Assembly: GCA_026388275.1 (NCBI GenBank)
Contig: JAPLKB010000031.1
Location: forward strand, 1-46,730
Source: Pseudomonadota bacterium
GTDB taxonomy: Bacteria > Desulfobacterota > Syntrophorhabdia > Syntrophorhabdales > Syntrophorhabdaceae
DNA: 46,730 nt
Direction of reading: 5' to 3'
A model generated the notes under the pieces. It worked only from the letters and a program-made list of their open reading frames with translations. It made no database searches and was not told where the DNA came from. How positions within the stretch are numbered: the stretch's first letter is position 1; every line of letters starts with the position of its first letter. A program made the position numbers and the translations under genes. Positions 7,367-14,508 of this stretch are shown here, one piece after another.

Positions 7367-9211
7367 TCATACCGGATGATCGTCCTCCCCCCGTTTAGCC
7401 TTGTACCACCGATAAAAAAGTGGGAATAATGAAACGAGTACAACAAGGACAAGACCGATAACGAAGGTCAGAGAAATTCTCCCTCGGATCAGATCGAGAA
7501 GAGAACTCGAAAAAACTATGAAGGCAATGCACGCGGGAAGCATGCAGAAAAAGGTGGTAACCGCATATTGCCGGAACCCTATTTTTGTAAGGCCGAAAGC
7601 GTAGTTGAGAAGATTGAACGGGAAAAGGGGGATAAGGCGAGTAAAAGCAACCACCTTCCATCCATGCTTCTCAACCCCTTGGTCAAGCCTTCTCCAGCGA
7701 GGACTTTTAAGCTTCCCCTCGACCCATTCACTTGCAAGGTACCGGGAAACAAGAAATGCCACACAGGCGCCTGCAGTGGAACCTGTTATTGTATAAACTA
7801 CTCCCCACAAGGGCCCAAAGAGAATGCCGCCGACAATAGTAATGGGAAGACCAGGAAGAAAGAAGGCAGGGGCAATGGTATAAACGAGCATGTAGACAAT
7901 CGGCGCCAGCGAGCCATAGCTCCCGATCCAGGTCCTGAGTGCTTGCTGTTCCAAGTATCGTGAAACGCCCGAAGTCTTAACCACTACAATGACAGCCGCC
8001 AGAAAAAACAGGAAGACAAGGAGCTTGGCCATTCCGCCTTTCTTCTGCTCTTCTGCCCCGGTGAATGTCCGTTCACGAGTGATTGTTGCAGGGACATGTT
8101 TCTTAAACCATTTTTTCATCCTAATCCGTTTCCAATAAGTAAGGGGAGGCTTCGTAACTTTTGCCTTGCCTGCATCGCTTTCCCAAAGGGTATCGAGGAT
8201 ATGTGCAGTCGGGCCAAGGCTGGAAAGCTTATTTGCACATCCTGCACAGTAAGTCACGATTTTTTTGCCACCGGTTTCCTCCTGACGGAGTCTCCCCCAC
8301 TTTCCTGCCAGATTATGATCAAGGGCGCTTACAGCTCCGCCCTCGCCACAGCAAAGTGTCCGGCAGCCGGCATGAGACATTTCTTCTACTATATATCCTT
8401 GTTTCTCGATGAGTTTTCTCACCGATTCGTGGATGGCAACCTCAAACCTGACCGCGCATGGATCATGGACAGTCACCTTGCCCTTCTCACCGTCGTTTAC
8501 ATCAATACTGCTCTCAGCAAGCACTTCGTAGATCGTTTTCGTTGAAAGACCTTTTCCGTAACGTGCAAATATCTTATGACAATTGGGACAGGCTACAATA
8601 ACATTCTTGACCCCATGTTCCACAAGGTAATCCCTCATCTCCCCGAACATAGATGTGAAGTGCTCTTCTCTGCCCAGATCGTGGGAAGGTTTTAAGCAGC
8701 AGTCGAGTACAATGCCGAGGGAAGATATCTTCTCTTTTAGCTTCTGGTACGAAAGGATTACCTTTTCAGACCTGGTACCCGATAGTGTACAGCCAGGAAA
8801 AAAGACTGTATCGCAGCCCTCCGGGAGTCCATAGTAGGAGTAGGTACGGGATGTGCCTCGCCGTTCGTAGCCCTTCAACACGTTGTGTTCCGGCAAGTCT
8901 CCTTTGCCACGCTTAACAGCCTCCTTTCGCATTTGAAGAAAGAGTTCGGCAGGGTCAACACCTGTGGGGCATACGGCGGTGCAGAGCCCGCAGAGGCTGC
9001 ATTCGAAGGGCATACCCTGGTCCTCTTTTCGCGCTGGGTCGTAATGATCCGCGATATCTTTCGGCTTCCCGTATTTTTTCAGGAACGCACACTCTTTCTG
9101 GCAGAGATCACACCTGATGCAGGCACCTGAAACCGTATCCAGTTTAAAACGCATTGACTGGCTTGATTCGGCCTGACTGTCCGGGGATATTTCTCTCTTC
9201 CTATCTGTCAT
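7367..9211 (-). CDS. Fe-S oxidoreductase (HdrD/GlpC-like) fused to a TVP38/DedA membrane domain
   Basis: A 614-residue protein with two parts. Residues about 30-105 hold two [4Fe-4S] motifs (CIRCDLCQKEC and CSLCGLCTAVCP). Residues about 135-340 hold two CCG-type domains (FFPGCTLSG, LDCCLKPSHDLG, HDPCAVR, CRTLCCGEGG). After a basic linker, residues about 390-610 form a TVP38/TMEM64 membrane domain with several helices (PGLPITIVGGILFGPLWG; FTRLIPLFPFNLLNYAFGL). The fusion suggests cytoplasmic electron transfer coupled to a membrane process. I favour ATG 9211, which follows the upstream stub's stop at once; ATG 9226 is also possible. Confidence 0.8.
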   Translation of the reverse strand: MTDRKREISPDSQAESSQSMRFKLDTVSGACIRCDLCQKECAFLKKYGKPKDIADHYDPARKEDQGMPFECSLCGLCTAVCPTGVDPAELFLQMRKEAVKRGKGDLPEHNVLKGYERRGTSRTYSYYGLPEGCDTVFFPGCTLSGTRSEKVILSYQKLKEKISSLGIVLDCCLKPSHDLGREEHFTSMFGEMRDYLVEHGVKNVIVACPNCHKIFARYGKGLSTKTIYEVLAESSIDVNDGEKGKVTVHDPCAVRFEVAIHESVRKLIEKQGYIVEEMSHAGCRTLCCGEGGAVSALDHNLAGKWGRLRQEETGGKKIVTYCAGCANKLSSLGPTAHILDTLWESDAGKAKVTKPPLTYWKRIRMKKWFKKHVPATITRERTFTGAEEQKKGGMAKLLVFLFFLAAVIVVVKTSGVSRYLEQQALRTWIGSYGSLAPIVYMLVYTIAPAFFLPGLPITIVGGILFGPLWGVVYTITGSTAGACVAFLVSRYLASEWVEGKLKSPRWRRLDQGVEKHGWKVVAFTRLIPLFPFNLLNYAFGLTKIGFRQYAVTTFFCMLPACIAFIVFSSSLLDLIRGRISLTFVIGLVLVVLVSLFPLFYRWYKAKRGEDDHPV

Positions 9212-9213
9212 CT

Positions 9214-9321
9214 TTACACCTGCCATGTAACCTGACAGATACCACTCAGGATAGATAGGAGTACATCATGGGTTTGAAGATTTAGACCTAAATCCTGCCA
9301 TATTTTTGTGTAATTTGACAT
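9214..9321 (-). pseudogene. 35-codon stub resembling the start of an HgdB/BcrC-type reductase
   Basis: A perfect AGGAGG precedes ATG 9321, and the frame reads MSNYTKIWQDLGLNLQTHD, then about 16 more residues to TAA 9214-9216. The first 28 or so residues resemble the N-terminus of 2-hydroxyacyl-CoA dehydratase/double-cubane reductase subunits, which begin with a similar KIWxxLGxxLxxHD stretch. The rest of that gene is missing and the stop lies two bases before the next ATG. It could still act as a translated leader peptide coupling ribosomes into the downstream gene. The homology is from memory and rests on a short segment. Confidence 0.45.
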
Positions 9322-9371
9322 TAAACCTCCTATGCGATAAATCACCCTGTCAGGGTATTAGCCCAAGGGGT

Positions 9372-9547
9372 AATAAAAAATCCGGCCGCTGGTTTCCGCG
9401 CCGGATTCCATGGAGGCAACTCAAGGGTTAAGGCGGAGAAATTGCGGTGACAATCACAAATGAAAGCCGCACGGGCTCCCAATATGTCTCTCAGTCTAAT
9501 GGGATAAAAATATCTGCTATTCTGTGCATAGTCTTTCCACCTTTTTG
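9372..9547 (-). ncRNA. conserved structured leader, copy B (candidate riboswitch or attenuator)
   Basis: Second copy of the leader seen at 3871-4050, in the opposite orientation. It shares long identical blocks (ATTAGACTGAGA, GGGAGCCCGTGCGGCTT, CAGCGGCCGGATTTTTT) and the same order of shorter ones. It lies between promoter 9556-9585 and the stub plus Fe-S/TVP38 operon, so it should control the minus-strand operon down to the ArsS-type gene. A test against riboswitch covariance models would settle its class. I see no match to TPP, cobalamin, glycine or SAM signatures. Confidence 0.6.
9375..9405 (-). terminator. intrinsic terminator in leader B
   Basis: On the minus strand TCCGGCGCGG and CAGCGGCCGGA pair around a GAAACC loop and are followed by six T. 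It matches the terminator of leader A in sequence and place, before the coding region. Confidence 0.75.
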
Positions 9548-9555
9548 AAAAAATA

Positions 9556-9585
9556 ATTTTAACTGAATAAGTTCTACAATGTCAA
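9556..9585 (-). promoter_or_regulatory. sigma70-type promoter of right leader
   Basis: On the minus strand TTGACA (9585-9580), an 18-base spacer and TAAAAT (9561-9556). The first ten bases equal those of the left promoter. It overlaps the 3' end of the preceding glycosyltransferase gene. Confidence 0.6.
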
Positions 9586-10263
9586 GCGCTTGTATAATTC
9601 GTTGCACTGCATATACTTCATAGTTGCCGATTTGGCAAAAAGCGTATTTTGGCTATTCAAAAAAAGCGCTTTGAGATCGGCAAAAGTATCGATATCCCTC
9701 CATTTAGGGAGGATATGGACCCGAAGGTTTGCTTTTACCAGGACATCCAGGGTCTGCACAAATACTCCCGGGGTGCTCCAGGGGATTTCATCGAAGGCCC
9801 GGGGCAGAAATGTCTCTGTCCTGAACCCGATCAGGTAGTATCCTCCATCGTATGAAGGGCCCACGACCGCATCATGATCCTTCAACGATGTCAGCGCCTC
9901 ATCAATGATAAGTGCTGGGAGGTCAGGACTGTCGCTACCGATAAGAAGGGCCGGGCTGTGACCTTGAGAGAAAATCGTCTTAAAGGCATTTTTCATCCTT
10001 TCCCCAAGATCGTTCCCTGTCTGGGGAAACAGCGTGTGTTCATTTCCCAGCCATTGAATGATTTTTTGCTTTGACTCCGGAGGATAAAAGAATATGATGA
10101 GAGGGTATCCGCCTTGCGCGAGCATCCCCATTGTATCACTCACAAAAAATTTATAAAGGTCAGGAACAACGACCTCCTGAAGGGTTGCAGCAAGTCTGGA
10201 CTTAACCATCCCCCGCTCGGGCGACTTGACGAACATGACGACATAATAGTTATCATCCCACAT
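9574..10263 (-). CDS. DUF2064 nucleotidyl/glycosyltransferase (TIGR04282-type)
   Basis: A 229-residue protein with a GT-A-like fold: VVMFVKSPERGMVKSRLA near the N-terminus is the nucleotide-binding start, LLIGSDSPDLPA the metal-binding DSD-type segment, and GPSYDGGYYLIGF the family signature. Members are annotated as glycosyltransferases linked to arsenosugar synthesis. It is the third gene of a minus-strand set whose first gene is the TIGR04283-type glycosyltransferase. Its start overlaps the DUF3047 gene end by 11 bases. The sugar donor and acceptor are unknown. Confidence 0.8.
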   Translation of the reverse strand: MWDDNYYVVMFVKSPERGMVKSRLAATLQEVVVPDLYKFFVSDTMGMLAQGGYPLIIFFYPPESKQKIIQWLGNEHTLFPQTGNDLGERMKNAFKTIFSQGHSPALLIGSDSPDLPALIIDEALTSLKDHDAVVGPSYDGGYYLIGFRTETFLPRAFDEIPWSTPGVFVQTLDVLVKANLRVHILPKWRDIDTFADLKALFLNSQNTLFAKSATMKYMQCNELYKRLTL

Positions 10264-11008
10264 CTTTGAAAACCTCGATGAAGCCCAAGTAAGAAACTGA
10301 TGCTTGCCCGGTATTGTCGGAATCGTTCATAATCGCGATACTTGCAGATGCAGGAGGATCTGCTCCGAAAGCTGCCCTGTAATCCTGAAGGATGTTGACC
10401 TCTTCCTGCTGCCATATCCCCACCCTCCCCTTTCCCTTTTCAAGAGCAATTAATCTGGCCTTGTCCGTGTAAGGACTTGTCATGATCTGTTTCTGCTCGT
10501 CACTATTGGCCCAGACATAAATCAATGTGCTGTGAGGTGGATATTCACCATACAGCTTCTTTGCGATTCCGTATTTGACCTTGTCCAGGGCATGGGCTGT
10601 CTCGGGATCATACTTAAAAATAATATACACACGGATGGGGTAGTCATCTCCGGATTTCGTTTCCGGGACAGCGTTCTGATAGACGTTATTTACCTTCCAC
10701 CTCCACCTCGCCTGCGGGTAGTCGTATATGTTAAAGTCCTCTTTATATACAAGTGCCGATGCGGATGCATTGCTCTCAGCCTTGAGGAAGCTTTTGCCTC
10801 CGTTCGTTTCAACAGTGTACGCGGTGTGTCTTGATATCTTCGGAAAATAAATGGGACGCCAGTTCTCAAGGTTATTAAAGTCTTCCCGGAAGAGAATCCT
10901 TGCGCCCTGTGAATACGATAGAGGTACAGCAAGAAAAATGAAGAATGCTGCAATGAAGAAAGCGAGCAAAGTTTGGCGAGATAAAACGTGTTGTCTGAAT
11001 GTGCTCAT
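10253..11008 (-). CDS. exported DUF3047 protein
   Basis: A 251-residue protein from the ATG at 11008, with a signal peptide (LLAFFIAAFFIFLAVPLSYS). The mature domain is DUF3047: FREDFNNLENWRPIYFP, WRWKVNNVY, YPIRVYIIFKYDP, and TLIYVWANSD, patterns of a beta-rich carbohydrate-binding-like fold. Function is unknown. The longer frame back to 11137 would overlap the upstream glycosyltransferase by nearly 100 bases and has no better ribosome site, so I prefer the shorter start. It lies between two glycosyltransferases, which suggests a surface-glycan or glycolipid role. Confidence 0.7.
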   Translation of the reverse strand: MSTFRQHVLSRQTLLAFFIAAFFIFLAVPLSYSQGARILFREDFNNLENWRPIYFPKISRHTAYTVETNGGKSFLKAESNASASALVYKEDFNIYDYPQARWRWKVNNVYQNAVPETKSGDDYPIRVYIIFKYDPETAHALDKVKYGIAKKLYGEYPPHSTLIYVWANSDEQKQIMTSPYTDKARLIALEKGKGRVGIWQQEEVNILQDYRAAFGADPPASASIAIMNDSDNTGQASVSYLGFIEVFKDVG

Positions 11009-11039
11009 CAACTCATTATATTCTTGATCCGCAAGGTTT

Positions 11040-11765
11040 TCAACCATTGTGCCGGTAAAATTTTGAAAGCCTGTGAGGTGAAATGCCAAGCATGTAAAAT
11101 ATTTGAAGAAGCCAGTTACGGAAAGTGCAATGGACAATACCTTCCTGCTCCCATCTGCGGGACGATGTATAAACCCTTTGGTTGATTATGGATATTTTAT
11201 CTCCTCTTTTCTTGATTCTCTTCATGATTTCAACATCTTCCATGATGGGTATGTCTTTATATCCGCCGATTTTATCGAAATAATCTTTTTGCATAAAGAT
11301 CGCTTGGTCTCCAAAGGGAATTTTTGTTAAACGGGAACGCAGTGATGCCACAGATTCGATGATTCGGAAAATAAACTTTCCGGACTTGATGCCCAGGTCG
11401 AAGGCGCCTGCCACATAACGCTTGTTTTGCATAACAGTTGCAATGAGCCTTAATGCGTCTAAAGGCAATTCAGTATCAGCATGGAGAAAAAGGAGGATAT
11501 CCCCCTTTGCATTTTTTGCGCCTTCGTTCATCTGTATTCCACGGCCCTTGGATGACTTTAGTTTCCTGACATCAGTATGGTCATGTGAGATTGCCCCCAA
11601 TGTCAGCCCTTCCGGATCACCATCGACCACAATGATTTCTGTTTCTTCAACCCCTTCAAGGCCATGGAGATGATCGATGATATCGTTTATAAGAGGGGCC
11701 TCATTTAAAACAGGCATGATAATGGAATAGGGAGTATTCTTTGGCAAATAGTGCATTACAATCAA
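11040..11765 (-). CDS. family 2 glycosyltransferase (TIGR04283-type)
   Basis: A 241-residue GT2 enzyme: SIIMPVLNEAPLINDII at the N-terminus, EIIVVDGDPEG, GRGIQMNEGAKNAKGDILLF, then LHADTELP (the DxD-like metal site) and FGDQAIFMQKDYFDKIGGY, IMEDVEIMKR acceptor-site motif. Members are annotated as arsenosugar-associated glycosyltransferases. The start is uncertain: TTG 11765 has AGGAAGG 11 bases upstream, while ATG 11756 is three codons later but badly spaced. First gene of the three-gene set ending at 9574. Confidence 0.8.
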   Translation of the reverse strand: MIVMHYLPKNTPYSIIMPVLNEAPLINDIIDHLHGLEGVEETEIIVVDGDPEGLTLGAISHDHTDVRKLKSSKGRGIQMNEGAKNAKGDILLFLHADTELPLDALRLIATVMQNKRYVAGAFDLGIKSGKFIFRIIESVASLRSRLTKIPFGDQAIFMQKDYFDKIGGYKDIPIMEDVEIMKRIKKRGDKISIINQRVYTSSRRWEQEGIVHCTFRNWLLQIFYMLGISPHRLSKFYRHNG

Positions 11766-12048
11766 TATTAGTTAAACCTTCCTCAACTTCTTTAAGCTTA
11801 CCGATGCAAAAAACGGTATGGCAGGGTTGCCTGAATAGAAATAGCAAAAGGAAGGAAGATGTCAAGTTTTTGTTGCTTCCTTTCGATGTATGATATCGCA
11901 AACGGTATTCAGTAGTTCTAACCATTATTGTTGTTTACAAATTAACTAAAATTATTGGACAATAAAACCAATAAAGGACGAATATACAGAAATATTGCTT
12001 GGCAAACTTTTATTTTTCTGGCACTATAAATAATCATAGGAAGGCCGG

Positions 12049-13641
12049 ATGAAAGATTTACTCAGAACAAAACCAGAACTGATCAAAGAGGATTCCTTAC
12101 TAAAACAAAAAACCAAAGAGCTGGAAGAGTCTAAGACAAGATGCAATAAGGACGATGGAACCTTTTGGAAGAGTGATTACCTTTATCATGCTTTTTTTGA
12201 TCTCGCCCCGGACCCCATGGCAATTACCGATTTTGATAATGGGCGTATAATTGACGTCAATCAGGCTTTTGTAGCATGGTCTCATCTCTCGCGAGATGCA
12301 TTGATAAGCCACACCACCACAGAACTCGGTTTTTGGGTTAACAATAAGAGCAGGGATGCAATTCTTGATCAATTACACAATAAAGGGTTTGTTGGTAATG
12401 CTGAAATAGAATTGAAGAGAGGAAGGGATGAGCTCCGGCAAATTATTTTTTTCGGAAAGCTTATAGAGATAGAGAATAATAAATGTTTCTTGTTTGTTGC
12501 TCGTGACATCACCGAACGAAAGCTTGTAGAGGAGGCGTTGAAACAATCGGAGCATAAATTGTCAGACATCATTGAATTCCTTCCTGATGCTACCTTTGTC
12601 ATTGACGCAGACGGAAAGGTCATCGCCTGGAACAGGGCTATAGAACAGATGACCGGGGTTCTTAAGGATGAGATGATCGGCATGGGAAATCATGAATACG
12701 CCATTCCATTTTATGGTCATCGCAGACCGCTTCTCATAGACCTTGCCTTACTGCAGGATGAGGATTTCGAAAGAAATCATTATGAAGGTATTTATAGACA
12801 AGGCGACACTCTGTATGCAGAGGCTTATGTTCCACAGACATATAGAGGGAAAGGTGCATCTTTGTGGGGCACGTCTTCAAGATTGCGTGACGCTTATGGA
12901 AATATCGTCGGTGCTATAGAATCCATACGTGACATTACCGACCACAAACGGGCCGAAGAAAAGTTGAAGGACTCTTACGAACAGCTGCGCATGTTGTCGG
13001 CTCACATACAGGAAGCAAGAGAGAAAGAACGAACAGGAATCGCCCGGGAACTCCATGACGTTCTGGGACAGATCCTCACTGTTATTAATATGGATCTTTC
13101 CTGGATGAACAAAAAAATACCTGCTCAGGAAAAAGAGTTGCTCGGCAAGGTTTCCTCTACACGTACGCTGGTCAAGCAAGCCATTAAGACCGTGCAAAAG
13201 GTGTCGGCGGGTCTAAGGCCCATAATTCTCGATGATTTTGGCATAGCCGAGGCAATCGCCAACGGCGTTAAAGAATTTCAGGATCAAACAGGCATAGACG
13301 CCAGCTTTACGATGGACCAGACTATAGACATCGATAAGGAAAGCGGCAGTTCACTCTACAGGATATTCCAGGAAGCCCTTACCAACGTTATACGCCATGC
13401 TAAAGCAACGAAACTTGAGGTCTCTTTATGTAAAAACATCAGCAGCATACAATTGACAGTGAAGGACAACGGACGTGGGATCTCAAATATGGAGATATCC
13501 GATAAAAAATCGTTCGGCATCCTGGGGATGCAGGAGAGGGCATCCTTTATCGGTGGGCACCTGGAGATCTCCGGGTCAAAGGACCTGGGAACACGGATAA
13601 TGGTCGAAATTCCTTTGAAAAAGAGCGAAGCAGAACAATGA
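12049..13641 (+). CDS. PAS-domain sensor histidine kinase of the NarX/DegS (HisKA_3) type
   Basis: A 530-residue protein without membrane segments. A coiled coil (1-35) precedes PAS domains at about 45-155 and 170-300, each ending in a PAC-like RDITERK or RDITDHK. A HisKA_3 dimerisation domain holds ARELHDVLGQ, where His336 should be phosphorylated. The ATPase domain has FQEALTNVIRHAKA (N box), DNGRGIS (G1) and GILGMQERASFIGG (G2). Such kinases signal to NarL/FixJ regulators, but the gene that overlaps its stop by ATGA is only a broken stub of one, so the kinase may be orphaned or use another partner. Confidence 0.85.
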   Translation: MKDLLRTKPELIKEDSLLKQKTKELEESKTRCNKDDGTFWKSDYLYHAFFDLAPDPMAITDFDNGRIIDVNQAFVAWSHLSRDALISHTTTELGFWVNNKSRDAILDQLHNKGFVGNAEIELKRGRDELRQIIFFGKLIEIENNKCFLFVARDITERKLVEEALKQSEHKLSDIIEFLPDATFVIDADGKVIAWNRAIEQMTGVLKDEMIGMGNHEYAIPFYGHRRPLLIDLALLQDEDFERNHYEGIYRQGDTLYAEAYVPQTYRGKGASLWGTSSRLRDAYGNIVGAIESIRDITDHKRAEEKLKDSYEQLRMLSAHIQEAREKERTGIARELHDVLGQILTVINMDLSWMNKKIPAQEKELLGKVSSTRTLVKQAIKTVQKVSAGLRPIILDDFGIAEAIANGVKEFQDQTGIDASFTMDQTIDIDKESGSSLYRIFQEALTNVIRHAKATKLEVSLCKNISSIQLTVKDNGRGISNMEISDKKSFGILGMQERASFIGGHLEISGSKDLGTRIMVEIPLKKSEAEQ

Positions 13642-13730
13642 TTACGATCCTCATCGCTGTTGACCATTTTATCATTCGTCATTGCTGTCTGATTCGCACA
13701 TTGCTGAGTGTATGGCAGCCAAGGGCTTGA
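13638..13730 (+). pseudogene. truncated start of a NarL/FixJ-type response regulator
   Basis: ATG 13638 overlaps the kinase stop (ATGA). The frame reads MITILIAVDHFIIRH, which is a receiver-domain start where the usual acidic pair ADDH has become AVDH, then drifts and stops at TGA 13728-13730 after 30 residues. The phosphoryl-accepting aspartate and the whole DNA-binding domain are absent from the following bases. The overlap is what an intact kinase-regulator operon would have, so this was probably the partner gene before deletion. Confidence 0.6.
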
Positions 13731-14068
13731 AAATCCGAACCAAACATTATCCACCAAATTACATATCTTAGGTGTTGTAAGGAGATTTGTTTCATAACCC
13801 AGGATGTGAGCGGCAGAGTTTATCGAGCAATGCTATCTTTCGACATTGTTGTCGATATTTTTCCAAAAAATGACAAAAATGTTGGTAAATTATGGTTTGA
13901 TAGATGGTTTCCCTAATGATATCTATTTATTAGAAACAAGTCTTTCTGGTATGAATGTTGCTAAATAAGTAAACAGCCTGGCAAGTTCCTGAGTAATAGA
14001 TGGAATTATCCGGAAAGAATGTTACAAATGGCATAACGTTGGGCCCTTGACAGGGAAGGAGGTACCCA
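13731..14068. other. intergenic stretch without recognised feature
   Basis: About 340 bases between the broken response regulator and the small lipoprotein. It contains AT-rich runs around 13850-13960 and GGAAGGAGG just before the next start, but no ORF with a believable start, no tRNA and no strong terminator. Confidence 0.5.
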
Positions 14069-14320
14069 ATGAAAACAAAAATAATCCTACTTGTATTAAC
14101 CTTTTTGGCAGGATGTGCTATTGTTCCGGTTGCTCCGGTTGCTCCCTATGATGCCTACGGTCCGTATTACTCATCTCCTTACTATGCTCCACCTGTGTAT
14201 GGATACTATGAATACGGTTACTATAGACCCTGGTATAATGGCTATCACGGTACTCGATATGATAGTTATTATAGAGAAAGAGGATTTGGTTACCATGGTG
14301 GTTATGGACATCATAGGTAA
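14069..14320 (+). CDS. small Tyr/Gly-rich lipoprotein
   Basis: An 83-residue protein with a lipoprotein signal peptide: a short basic start, hydrophobic core, and lipobox LAGC with Cys15 as the lipidated residue. The mature part is extremely rich in tyrosine, proline and glycine (YYSSPYYAPPVYGYYEYGYY) and ends in a His-rich tail. It would be anchored in the outer or inner membrane. AAGGAGG precedes ATG 14069. It sits upstream of DUF3300 and DUF2950 genes, which often occur together in envelope stress contexts. No enzymatic motif. Confidence 0.65.
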   Translation: MKTKIILLVLTFLAGCAIVPVAPVAPYDAYGPYYSSPYYAPPVYGYYEYGYYRPWYNGYHGTRYDSYYRERGFGYHGGYGHHR

Positions 14321-14508
14321 GGAAATTAATGTACCCTTTGAATATTTGACATTAATTGAGAACAATGCCAAGGTAAAACAAGTGTGTTACATAAAGAACT
14401 AAAATAAGGAGACAACATAAGAATTGCTGAATAATTGGCATTATCCCCATGATAAATTATACAACCTTATGACGAACCAGTGGGTGGTACGTGAAAGAGA
14501 GGAAAAAG

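Noticed and set aside
12049-13641. Membrane-bound sensor kinase
   Set aside because: No hydrophobic segment long enough to span a membrane is present; the kinase is cytoplasmic.
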